Part shown: in pieces, positions 1-9,062 of the stretch
How the letters are laid out: each line of letters begins with the position of its first letter
How positions within the stretch are numbered: the stretch's first letter is position 1
From: Podospora pseudoanserina
Lineage: Eukaryota; Ascomycota; Sordariomycetes; Sordariales; Podosporaceae
DNA length: 64,000 nt
Direction: 5' to 3'
Assembly: GCF_035222485.1 (NCBI RefSeq)
Contig: NC_085924.1
Span: forward strand, 4,092,001-4,156,000
The notes under the pieces: generated by a model
Told to the model about the DNA's origin: nothing
Databases searched by the model: none
The model's input: only the letters and a program-made list of their open reading frames with translations
Position numbers and translations under genes: made by a program

Positions 1-2067
1 CATCCTAATTATCCAGAAGAAGGGCATGGGGAATGTATTTACAGTCTGCAGTTTAACCCACAGTATTTAGTCAGCGGCAGTCGAGACCGGACGATCAAGG
101 TGTGGGATTTGGAGACACGGCGCTGCCTCCGCACCTTGTCGCAACATCGCGGGTCGGTTCTCTGCCTGCAGTTTGACTCTGACCCCGAGGAGGACATCAT
201 CGTGTCAGGCAGTTCGGACTCGGACGTGATCATTTGGAAGTTCTCGACCGGAAAGGTGATCCAGACACTCAAAACTGCCCACCGGGAATCTGTACTCAAC
301 GTCAAGTTTGACAAACGGATCCTGGTCACTTGCTCCAAGGATAAGCTGATCAAGGTCTTCAACCGCCGACCTCTGCGCGCTGGCGACCTTGGATACCGAG
401 AGGTGAGCCCCGTGCCCACCATCATCAACTACGGTTACAACATCGCTATGGCTCCCGAGGACCTCCCACAAACTCCGGCTTGGACTTTGATCGGCGTATT
501 GGAAGGCCATAGTGCGGCCGTCAATGCTGTTCAGATCCACGACCGGGAAATTGTGTCTGCAAGCGGTGACCGCCATATCAAGGTTTGGGATTGGCCGACT
601 CAGACATGCAGCCGCACAATTGTTGGCCATACCAAAGGAATCGCATGCGTTCAGTACGATGGCCGGCGAATTGTCAGCGGTAGCAGTGACCATGAAGTAA
701 AGGTGTTTGACAGGGCGACAGGTCTGGAGGTAGCGAGCCTTCGTGCGCACTCTGCTTTGGTACGGACGGTTCAAGCTGGATTTGGAGATTTGCCCTTCCA
801 GGCCGAAGATGATGCGGAGGCGGCAAAGAAGGTGGATGAGGCTTACTTCAAGGCGCTCGAGGCAGGGCTACTTGACGGCACAAACCGCCCAAAAGCTGGT
901 CGTCGGCAGGGAAATGCAGGATCCAGAAGACCGGAGGACATCTGTGCCTACGGTGCAAAGCTCCCACCTGGAGGCGGAGGGGGCAAATATGGCCGGATCG
1001 TCAGTGGCAGTTATGATACTAGTATTATCATCTGGCGCCGAGACAAGGAGGGCATCTGGAAAGACCAGCAGCACCTCAAGCAAGAGGAAGCCGCTGCCGT
1101 TGCGGTCAAACTGGGACGGACAACACTTCCCCCGGTGTCGAATTTCCTGGACGCTGCTGCTGCGGCGATCCCTTTACACCCTTCGGTGCGACCGGGTCCC
1201 TCGCAACAACCCGGCGGTTCGTCAAGCACGCTCACAGCAAACAATTCCCTACCAACACAGACCGCGAGCGCACCACCAAGCACATCGGCTGGGCCTTCAG
1301 TACCGCCTCCGAGACCGGATAGCGAACAAATACGGGCGCTAATTGACGAGGCATTCCAAGCAGGCGCCCAGGCCTTTACACGCGCCATCGGCAACCATCC
1401 CATCATCTTGACACAGCGACAGTACATTGAAGGCAAGATCGACCGATTGCAGAACGCTGTCACACGAAGTCAGCTTCGACAAGCCTTTTCTGGTGCTTTG
1501 ATTAGAGCTCAATTCGAGCAGACCAGGCTACGACGGGAGGCTCAGCGGAACGCGGAAGCGATTGCGGCAGCAACGAACGCACTGGCGGGCCCTTCAACAT
1601 CTTCACAACAACACAGAAACAATACCGAGCCTGCTCAGGCATCATCATCATCATCGTCATCGGCAGCAGCACCGGCGTTACCGGCAGCTCGACTGTTGAC
1701 GGCTAGCCAGCAGCAGGCGGCCGTAGCGTATCAGGCACATGCGGAACTGGCTTCTGGGGGACACGGACGTGTGCATCAGGTACAACTCCCTCCTACTCCT
1801 TCTTCCACCTCCACCCCCACTGCCCCGGCTCCTCCCCCTATTCCTGTTCAGACAAATCATCACCCTCATCATCACCATCCACACGTTGCCCATCATGCTC
1901 CGGTTGAGGGCCACGACGCGGCTAACCCGGCGCGCGTTTTCAAGCTTCAATATGATGCGAGACGGATCATTTGCTGCAGTCAGACGAGTGTGATTGTGGG
2001 GTGGGATTTTTGCAATGGGGATAAGGAGTTGGAGCAGGCGGCGCAGTTTTTTGGGCCGGTGGAATAG
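1..2067 (+). CDS. fwd-1: F-box/WD40-repeat protein, beta-TrCP/FWD-1 type (3' part)
   Basis: The frame is open from base 1, so the 5' end with the expected F-box lies outside the window; 688 codons are visible. The WD40 blades match the beta-TrCP/Slimb order closely: SVLCLQFD, LVTCSKDKLIKVF, AAVNAV, IVSASGDRHIKVW, GIACVQY, RIVSGSSD, LVRTV and RIVSGSYDTSIIIW. After that blade comes about 275 residues of Ala/Ser/Gln/Pro-rich sequence with a His-rich run, and the last 40 residues supply another blade (RVFKLQYD, VIVGWDF), so the propeller is closed across a long insert. Family knowledge: beta-TrCP proteins are substrate receptors of SCF ubiquitin ligases, and Neurospora FWD-1 recruits phosphorylated FRQ for degradation. 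The assignment to FWD-1 rather than another SCF WD40 receptor is inferred from the blade pattern. No intron is visible in this part. Confidence 0.82.
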   Translation, partial: HPNYPEEGHGECIYSLQFNPQYLVSGSRDRTIKVWDLETRRCLRTLSQHRGSVLCLQFDSDPEEDIIVSGSSDSDVIIWKFSTGKVIQTLKTAHRESVLNVKFDKRILVTCSKDKLIKVFNRRPLRAGDLGYREVSPVPTIINYGYNIAMAPEDLPQTPAWTLIGVLEGHSAAVNAVQIHDREIVSASGDRHIKVWDWPTQTCSRTIVGHTKGIACVQYDGRRIVSGSSDHEVKVFDRATGLEVASLRAHSALVRTVQAGFGDLPFQAEDDAEAAKKVDEAYFKALEAGLLDGTNRPKAGRRQGNAGSRRPEDICAYGAKLPPGGGGGKYGRIVSGSYDTSIIIWRRDKEGIWKDQQHLKQEEAAAVAVKLGRTTLPPVSNFLDAAAAAIPLHPSVRPGPSQQPGGSSSTLTANNSLPTQTASAPPSTSAGPSVPPPRPDSEQIRALIDEAFQAGAQAFTRAIGNHPIILTQRQYIEGKIDRLQNAVTRSQLRQAFSGALIRAQFEQTRLRREAQRNAEAIAAATNALAGPSTSSQQHRNNTEPAQASSSSSSSAAAPALPAARLLTASQQQAAVAYQAHAELASGGHGRVHQVQLPPTPSSTSTPTAPAPPPIPVQTNHHPHHHHPHVAHHAPVEGHDAANPARVFKLQYDARRIICCSQTSVIVGWDFCNGDKELEQAAQFFGPVE

Positions 2068-2472
2068 ATGGGGGGATGCAGGAGTGCGAGATCTTTGTTG
2101 GAGTTTTTGGAGGAAAATGGGTGCTGCTGTATGGGTCTCAAGAAAGGTGCATGTGTATAGCTTTGTAGTTTGTTCTCAGGAACTTGTTTCTTTCTTTTTT
2201 TTTTTTGCCTGATCATTTTTTGGATCGATACATGACGACATTTGGGAGCGGGGGAGTGGTAGCTAATTAGAAGGGGTTTTTTAATCATAGCATTATCCGA
2301 CCGGGAGATATTCGAGAGAGACCATGATGGCTCTTCAGCAGGTGTGTCTGTGGCAATGGTGGGTGTTGAGCAAAACTTTGTTGTCTTTTTTGCCTATAAA
2401 ATGTACCATGATCCCCACACTCCATTCCTTGTACACACCCGCGCTCTCTCTCCCATCTTTTTGGCGGAGACC
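2068..2472. other. Intergenic space between convergent genes
   Basis: This 405-base gap joins the 3' ends of the WD40 gene and the Vps60-type gene. It holds a T-rich run near 2189-2206 and no convincing reading frame. It most likely contains the two 3' untranslated regions. Confidence 0.6.
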
Positions 2473-3129
2473 TTAACCAGCAGCCTCCTTGACCTTGCCG
2501 GCCTGCCCAGCAACAGGCGGCTCATCGATAAACTCGGGCACCTCGTCCTGCATAAAACTCGGCAGCGAATTCATGTCCCCGCCCATCATCTCCCTTTCCA
2601 ACTCGACCTCCTGCCCCAAGGCTTCGAGCTCGGCATCCAACTCTGCCTCGTCCACATCTTCGGGAATGTCGTAACTCCTCGCCAGGCTTTCCTGTATCTC
2701 ATTCCCCACGTCCAGCAGATCCGCCATCTCGTCCTGCAGGCGCTCAATCTTGTCGATGTCGACCTTGCCGTACTCTTTTTTCAGGGCCTTGTTTGTTTGC
2801 TTTAGTGCGTCGATGGTGACCATTGTGTTTTTGAGGTTGTCCTGCATTGTCTGGGCCTGCTCCATGTTCCAGACTTGGGACTGGAGCTGGTCGCGCTGAG
2901 CTTCGTATTGTTTGCGGCGCTGGAGGACTTTGAGGGCTTTTTGCTTTAGGGCGGTCTTGCCGGGGCCGTCGCGCATTTTGGAGAGCTTGGTTTGGTAGGT
3001 TGTTAGCTCGGTGTTGAGGGCGGACAGCTTGACGTCGATGGAGGAGATGCGGGTGTCGAGGGAGGTGATGGCGGTGTTGAGGGTTGGTTTGGGGGCTTTT
3101 GGGGCGGGGGTGCCGAAGAGGCGGTTCAT
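2473..3129 (-). CDS. vps60: ESCRT-III subunit of Vps60/CHMP5 type (Snf7 family)
   Basis: This single-exon gene encodes 218 residues, close to the usual length of Vps60/CHMP5. The start chosen is the ATG giving MNRLFG, the hallmark N terminus of CHMP5/Vps60; the frame is open for another 47 codons upstream, but that extension is Pro/His-rich and unlike the family. The protein has a basic N-terminal half (KLSKMRDGPGK, LKQKALKVLQRRKQYE) followed by amphipathic helices and an acidic C-terminal third (DVDEAELDAELEALG), the normal ESCRT-III layout of positive core and autoinhibitory tail. Known role: it acts on endosomal membranes in multivesicular-body formation together with Vps4 and Vta1. It is transcribed away from the NmrA-like gene to its right. 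Confidence 0.9.
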   Translation of the reverse strand: MNRLFGTPAPKAPKPTLNTAITSLDTRISSIDVKLSALNTELTTYQTKLSKMRDGPGKTALKQKALKVLQRRKQYEAQRDQLQSQVWNMEQAQTMQDNLKNTMVTIDALKQTNKALKKEYGKVDIDKIERLQDEMADLLDVGNEIQESLARSYDIPEDVDEAELDAELEALGQEVELEREMMGGDMNSLPSFMQDEVPEFIDEPPVAGQAGKVKEAAG

Positions 3130-3660
3130 TTTGGCGGTTTTTGGACCTGGGAAGGGCTTGGAATTTAGGGGGGAGTCTGTTGTTCGGAAGAAGGGGTTGC
3201 GATGGCGATGATCGCAATGGTGGTGGTCGCGATAGTGGTTTGGTGGTTGGGTTTGGAGGGAATGCGACAAGCGATGGTTGGCTGATGACGATGATGGGCA
3301 AGGCAGCGATGCTTGGAGGAGCTTGTGTGGGGGTGTTTGTGGGGAAGCGGCTGTTACATAAGCGAGGCTTTCGCTTATCGGACTTTGCTAAGATAGAATG
3401 GCGGGCAACGCCAACCCCGATTTGCTGATTGTTTGGTAATCTAGGTATCAAATAGTACTCCCTTTGCTAGGTTTTTAGAATGCCGACGAAGAGTATGGTT
3501 GACATCACTAGCGACGATATAAAGGCAAGTACTACCTACCTCAAGTCTTTCATTTCCTCAATATCTTTACTGTATCGATCACTTTCTACTCTAAATTCTT
3601 CAAATCGATAATTTGGTACCCAAAGTATCTTAGCCTCGACGACCACACCATCGCTGCAAG
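3130..3660. promoter_or_regulatory. Divergent intergenic region
   Basis: This space of 531 bases separates the divergently oriented Vps60-type gene and NmrA-like pseudogene, so it should hold both promoters. Pyrimidine-rich sequence lies just before the ATG at 3661. I see no clear TATA box or recognisable operator. Confidence 0.45.
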
Positions 3661-4586
3661 ATGGCATCCAACACCCTCCTTGTCATCGGTGCGACAGGCC
3701 AGCAAGGCGGCGCCGTCGTCAAAGCCCTTCTTGAACTCCCAACACAGACCCACCGCTCCGCATCCTCGCCCTGACCCGAAATGCCCAAGCAGACAGAGCA
3801 AAGAAGCTCGCCGTCTCACAAGGGCGTTCTTGAGCTCGCTGAAAGCGACAACTCAAAGCCAAAGCCAGTCTTTAACTCGCTACCCAAGGGGTCAGTCAAC
3901 AGCATCTTCATCGTCACCACGCCAGCCATGGGCGGCTCCAAGCTCACCGAGGAAGAGCAAGCGCTGCCCTTGGTCGATGCCGCTGTGGAGCACGGGGTCA
4001 AGCACATTGTCTTCAACTCTGTTGAGCGCGGCGGTGATGGGAGAAGCTGGGAAAACCCGACCAGTGTCCCACATTTCCTCGCGAAGCACAACATCGAGAT
4101 TTACCTTCGCGACAAGGCGGAGAAGGAGCAGGGCAAATTCACCTGGACCATTCTTCGACCAGTGGCTTTCCTCGAGAACTTCAAGCCTGGCATGTTTTGC
4201 GCGGTATTCACGGCGATGTGGGCGAGCGCCTTGAGTGCGGAGACGAAGCTGCAGCTTATTAGTGTTCGCGATATTGGCAAATTTGGTGCCATAGCACTTA
4301 CTGAGCCTGCCAAGTGGTCAAAAAGGCTGTTGGTCTTGCGGGCGATGAGTTGACTTTGGATGAGGCTCGGGCGAAGTTTGACAGCGTGACGGGGAAGAAG
4401 CTGCCGCAGGCTTGGGGTACCTTTGGAAAGGCAATGCTTTGGGCTATCAAAGAAGTTGGCATTATGTTCCAGTTCTTCGAGGATGAGGGTTACCACGTTG
4501 ATATTGAGGCGAGGAGGAGGGATGTTCCGGACCTTCAGAACTTTGCGGCGTGGCTCAAAGCGCCGAGCAATGGGTGGGCAAACTGA
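3661..4586 (+). pseudogene. NmrA-like NAD(P)-binding protein, frameshifted
   Basis: The ATG at 3661 opens an NmrA/HSCARG-type Rossmann protein with the dinucleotide motif VIGATGQQGG at residues 8-17. The frame stops at about 3772, while the conserved continuation (LRILALTRNAQADRAKK) is in another frame from 3756. The first frame resumes near 3820 and runs through a normal NmrA body (KHIVFNSVERGG, FKPGMFCAVFTAMW, KLQLISVRDIG). A third shift near 4300-4325 moves to the frame with KKAVGLAGDELT and the C terminus ending at 4586. No GT-AG intron explains the changes. NmrA-like proteins are redox-sensing regulators or NAD(P)H-dependent oxidoreductases. The three shifts make this a pseudogene unless they are assembly errors, which a clean reading elsewhere in the gene does not exclude. 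Confidence 0.75.
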
Positions 4587-4947
4587 TCACCTCCAATACG
4601 GCTTTCTTTCCTCTCAGTTGTTTATGTAGACACTGCGACGCCTACCTAATCAGTCTGTACTAATACCATCCGTAACCTATCGGGACGGCGTGTCTTCCAA
4701 GAGTAACCTTTCGTTTGGCAGCTGGGAGTAAGCAAAGAGTCACGATCTACAGTATCCATAGCCAATGTCCAGACCACACTTTGGCTGCCCCTTTCACCGT
4801 CACGCCATGGAATACCCAAGATGGCAAAGAGCACATTAGGCAGTCATCCTACTTTAAATTACTCTTTTCCACTCCTTCCCAGGGTAGTGTTTTGCTCGAT
4901 CTTTTCCTTCCAGCTTAGGTATCATTACAGTTTTCTATTCTCTCAAG
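4587..4947. other. Intergenic, nothing recognised
   Basis: This stretch lies between two pseudogenes on the same strand. It contains only short chance reading frames and a pyrimidine-rich tract near 4860-4945 that could be the leader of the next gene. Confidence 0.5.
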
Positions 4948-6181
4948 ATGCCTATCGCAGGGGTTTCGCTCAGCCCGTCCAATCTGGCGTGCTTTGCCAC
5001 GGAGTGTTTGTACCAAGTGGTGGGGTTTTCTGATGTCGATGCGGCCGTCTAGTTCTCTTCTTGTGTGGCCGAGTTTGGCAGGCCCGTTGTGGTAACTGTG
5101 TAGGCTCTTTCCTGCACCTCGCCTCCTGTGTGGATGAAAGATACTAACTTCGGCACATCAGAACGCCCACTGAAATAGCTTTCGCTACCGAAACCACAAC
5201 GCTCAGTTACATTGACACCGTCCTCTCGCTAACAACGTCCACTTCGACTGTGGAGGAGACGTCGACCATAACCGCAACACAGGAGGAGGTAACCACTGTG
5301 TATACAGTCACCAATGTTGCCACCACCACCGCCACCACCACGGCCACTGCCGATCCAACTCCTGAAGGCAAGACGCGGAAGCTCCAGGCCCCGTTTGGAC
5401 CATTTGGACCATTCGGTCCAGGAAGGCCATTTGGTTCAGGGCGGCCATTTGGTCCAGGGAGGCCGTTTGGTCAGGTTGGTCCATTCGGTCCATTTGGTCC
5501 ATTTGGCTTGAGGCTCCGCACTAGAACGTAGTCGTCAACTCAAAGCCGCACCACCAGAACGTCGTCACTAAGAATGTCGTCGTCAAGAACGTCGTTATCA
5601 CCCGAAGTTCCATCAGACAGGGGTCATCAACTCAAAGAAACATTGCGACTTCTACGACGACCGAGACTACTGAGACGGTCACGGCAACTACGTCTTCTGC
5701 TCCTGTTTTCTCCGACTACACCGAATACTGGTCCGCCTGCTCGTGCATTGGTGCCGTCGCCGACATCACCGAGACAGTCACCGCTGAGATCGCTGAGACC
5801 TCTATGTCAATGATCTCTGCAACAGCTAGCAACACCATTTCCTTCACTTCTGTGTTTGTTGTGGACAAAACCGTCACCACAACTGATTAGCCGCTCGTGA
5901 CTGTGTCCACCGCGCCAACCCTCCTCACCAACAGCAGGACTACAACAACCACCACGACCACTGTTTAGCCAGTCCAAAGGATCAATGTGGTTGGGGTTGG
6001 AGGCATCTATTCAGCCCGGTACCTCTCTGGCTCCGACAACAGCTATATAAGCTCGGCTGCCAACTTAGCTGGTGCAACTAATATTTGTACCGCCCTGGTG
6101 AACAGCCTCTGTTGGCCGCCGACCCTACAACAATGGCTTGTCTCAATCACAATAGTCAAGGTACCAACGAATGTAACTTAA
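4948..6181 (+). pseudogene. Decayed Ser/Thr-rich repeat protein, probably cell-surface
   Basis: From the ATG at 4948 the reading MPIAGVSLSPSNLACFATEC continues to a TAG at 5050. Reading through it, the frame enters an intron at 5100-5161 (GTAGGC donor, ATACTAAC branch, CAG acceptor) and resumes in Thr-rich sequence and a Pro-Phe-Gly repeat block ending at a stop at 5529. Just before that, a shift moves to the frame starting VVVNSKPHHQ, followed by TTTETTETVTATT and the Cys-containing YWSACSCIGA. That frame stays open to 6181 apart from TAGs at 5888 and 5966. All three read-through TAGs could derive from CAG by one C-to-T change. Thr/Ser-rich fungal proteins of this look are usually wall or GPI-anchored, but no signal peptide or anchor is clear here. 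Function unknown. Confidence 0.6.
5391..5508 (+). repeat. Pro-Phe-Gly coding minisatellite
   Basis: A short unit around CCATTTGGTCCA, with variants that insert an Arg or Ser codon, is repeated about ten times inside the decayed Ser/Thr-rich gene. It encodes PFGPFGPFGP and GRPFG variants. Length variation by slippage is to be expected. Confidence 0.85.
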
Positions 6182-7231
6182 AAATTGCATACTGCGGAAC
6201 TATCTGATGCCCATCTAGTTTCTCCGTATATTTCGACCTGGACTGTTGACTTCCAGACGGTCCTCGGTCCTCACCTTATTGGTCCGTCCTGGACTGTGGA
6301 CCGTGAGCCCCGCCGCGGGCCCCGGTCCCAATCGTATTGGTTCTCTAATGATTGGCTGCGGGCGCCCAGCACCCCGCACACTGTCTGACCTGCTTGTTGG
6401 CTTACTGCGACAACAGCCCCGAGGGGATCCTGACGCCAAAAAATGCACCTCATCACGAATGCGCGGGAGGTGTTCCGGAGTAATCAATGGGTGTGAGCGA
6501 AGTAGAATGGGCGACACCTTCCGGCCTCCGTTGCTGCCGTCGTTTGTAGGTCGTTACGGAGACGGTGGTGGTCCGGGAACGCGAACGGGATCTTGTTCGG
6601 CAAAACATCGGGCGAGCGACGTACTAAACCCGCTGAGTCATCATTTACTCCTGCAATTCCCAAGATTTTGTCCTGAAATCTCTCCTCCTGTACTCACTCA
6701 ATCAATCAACACCACTATTCACCTTTGCATGGTCTAACTTCACTGCCCTCTTGCCTGTATACTTCTGAATAAAACATATTGCAAAATGAGTCAATGTAGG
6801 AGAGAGAGGATTCTATACCACGCTTTGAAAGATAGTTGATAGCCGTCGAGGGGTGTCCATCAATAACATGTGAAGAGCCTTTGGTACGCCTATGTTTTCA
6901 AGCTAAAAAGCCGCATGTCAATTATTACTATTAGTGTTGGTTACAGTGGTTCGTCATATCATCTCTGTCCTCAAAGAAGACTGCAGCAGTCCCATGTATC
7001 TACCTACCTACACAGGACCGTTTAAGCTACATCCTTCATTGGGTTTGGGCTTTGGTTTTGCTCCAGTTTAATTTAACTGCCGACCTTGTAGACATCAAAG
7101 TGCGAGGTCGAAGTTAAAAGGCATGACTTTTGGGGAGTGGTAAGATGCTCGATTAGTGATCTACCGATATTCTCTGGACCCCGAAATTTCTTTTCCTTCC
7201 TTTAAGATATACAGATTGCACAAAAAGTATC
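6182..7231. other. Intergenic, no gene recognised
   Basis: The interval holds overlapping open frames on both strands at 6185-6737, but none has recognisable domains, splice structure or consistent codon preference. They look like chance openings in GC-rich DNA. The right part, from 6740, is lower in GC and featureless. Confidence 0.5.
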
Positions 7232-7350
7232 ACATATGACCATAACCAACTGCAAACTCGGGATCCCGTCCGCTCTTCCCTAGATAGGCAGTTGAGTGCC
7301 GAATTAGTACTCAAGTGGGTGACCACTGGGGAATTCTCGGTGTTGTATGT
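7232..7350 (+). rRNA. 5S ribosomal RNA, divergent dispersed copy
   Basis: The segment aligns along its full length of 119 bases with fungal 5S rRNA. It starts ACATATGACCATA, contains CGGGATCCCGTCCGCTC (internal A/intermediate promoter) and GTGGGTGACCAC (C-box), and ends GTTGTATGT followed directly by TTTT, a Pol III stop. Helix I is kept with a G-U pair (ACATAT with GTATGT). Helix II is changed relative to the Neurospora sequence as I recall it, yet still complementary (CAACTGC with GCAGTTG), which points to a functional isotype rather than a dead copy. Dispersed single 5S units with sequence isotypes are typical of Neurospora and relatives. It sits alone between protein genes. A pseudogene remains possible because several loop bases differ. 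Confidence 0.85.
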
Positions 7351-7922
7351 TTTAAAGGTGATTCCATCACTTTTACCAGTGGCAACTCTTTTTCTTTTTT
7401 TCTTCCTTAACAATATTGTAATTTTGTCCTGGAGAACCCTTTCAGGATGTCTGCATTACGGTGAACTTCCCAATTGACGAATCAACCCCGACCCCTCATC
7501 TCCTCGCGTTCGCTTCTTTTTCTCGCTTCTGGTTGAGCTGCATGTCAGGGTAGTATTGCACGGCGACCTGTTACTAAAACATCTCCAGCGGACCTAAATT
7601 TCAATAGTGGCCTCCTCCCCTCTCTCTTTCCCTGAGTTTGGCTAACTATGACCCTGGGCGCATAAGAATAGGGCAGGCAACCATTACAAGCACTTGGCGA
7701 CTCGCCTCATAGGGCGACAGGGCTCTCGCACTCGGTAGCGTGGGTCCCATGGACGGATGCTATGTAGGGTTCGGAATAGGAGATGAGGCTGTTCAGCATC
7801 ACAGGTGAGGTTGCTTTGTATATTAAAGCCAAACTTCACTCCAATGCTGTTGAGTCCTGTCTCTTTTCCACCCTCACCCACGCCCGCGTCTTCAACTTCC
7901 CGTCATCAACTCCATCGGCATC
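7351..7922. other. Spacer between 5S rRNA and tyrosinase, including the tyrosinase promoter
   Basis: The first bases hold the Pol III termination run, and a T-rich tract lies at 7388-7405. The pyrimidine-rich stretch from about 7858 to the ATG at 7923 looks like the tyrosinase leader. No other gene is seen. Confidence 0.5.
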
Positions 7923-9062
7923 ATGAAGGTCTCTCTCGGCTCTGTGCTCCTTGGAGCGCTGCTTGCCAGCACACCCGCTGAGGTTGTGGCCCATCCTGGC
8001 CATCCCAGTACGTGCGTGGTCACCACCAAGCGCAAGGAGTTCCGAACCTTGTCCAACGTCCAAAAGCTCAACTTCCTGGCCTCGGTCAAGTGCCTCATGA
8101 ACCGCCCCCCTGCCCTTTCAGCCACATACCCAGCCTCGACATCACGATGGACCGATTTCCTCCTCGTTCACCAAGCAAATACCCCTTTTGTTCACTGGGT
8201 GGGCCAGTTCCTCCCCTGGCATCGTGCGTTCCTTCAGGACTTTGAGGATGCCCTCCGCAATGAGTGCGGTCTTATCGGCGGCATCCCCTACTGGAACCCG
8301 GCCCTTGACTTCGCCAATCTCACCGCATCACCAGTGCTGTCTGGCCCTCTATCCTTTGGTGGGAACGGTGTTGGTCCCGTAGTCGTCCCGCCAGGAGGCC
8401 AATCCAGCGATGGCAACTGCGTCATTGATGGCTTCTTCGGCAACGTCAGCGTCCGGGTTGCCCAGGGTCCTCCTCCGGGCCAGGTTGCAGACCGGTGCCT
8501 CCTGCGCTACATCCGCCAGGACTTTGCCTCCTACTGGATGAACCCCAGCCATGTTGCTACAGTTTTGGCTCAGCCTGACTACGCAACTTTTGCGCCTCTC
8601 ATTGAGGGTGATATGATCCCTCCTGATGTTTTCCCTACCATGGGCGTAAGTCTTTGCTTCGAATACACACCAGGACTCGTAGCTCACACTCTCTGACAGA
8701 TTCACACTGGTGGCCACGCTACTATGGGTGGTGACATGTCTGACATGTTCACCTCTAACTCTGACCCCATCTTCTACCCTTTCCACGCCAACATTGACCG
8801 TCTCTGGGCCAAATGGCAGGCTGCCAACCCCACTGCTCGTCAGTACGACATCTCGAATCCCATTGCTCCACGCGGTGTTATTCAGATGTGGCCCAACCCT
8901 CCTGCCGGCAATGTTACGCTTGACTATCAGCTCTCGCCACTCAAGGTGGGCGGCTCTTCGACTGTCACCACGGTTGGCCAGATCATGAATACCAAGGGCA
9001 AGGGGGTGCCGTCTGCGCCTGGGAAGCCTAATGGGGTTTTGTGCTATGAGTATGTTGAATAA
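7923..9062 (+). CDS. Secreted tyrosinase (type-3 copper oxidase)
   Basis: Two exons, 7923-8645 and 8700-9062, with a 54-base GTAAGT...CAG intron, encode 361 residues. Residues 1-23 form a signal peptide (hydrophobic core GSVLLGALLA). The CuA site is visible as H83 in LVHQAN, H91 in PFVHWVG and H100 in LPWHR. The CuB site is H243 and H247 in IHTGGHATMGG and H270 in FYPFHANIDRLW. These are the six copper ligands of the common central domain. The protein is short: it stops soon after the copper domain and lacks the long C-terminal plug of many fungal tyrosinases. Expected activity is oxidation of phenols to quinones outside the cell, as in melanin formation or phenol defence. Substrate cannot be read from the sequence. 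Confidence 0.93.

Noticed and set aside
3130-3270. 47-codon N-terminal extension of the Vps60-type frame
   Set aside because: The family starts MNRLFG; the extension is Pro/His-rich and would disrupt the N-terminal amphipathic region.
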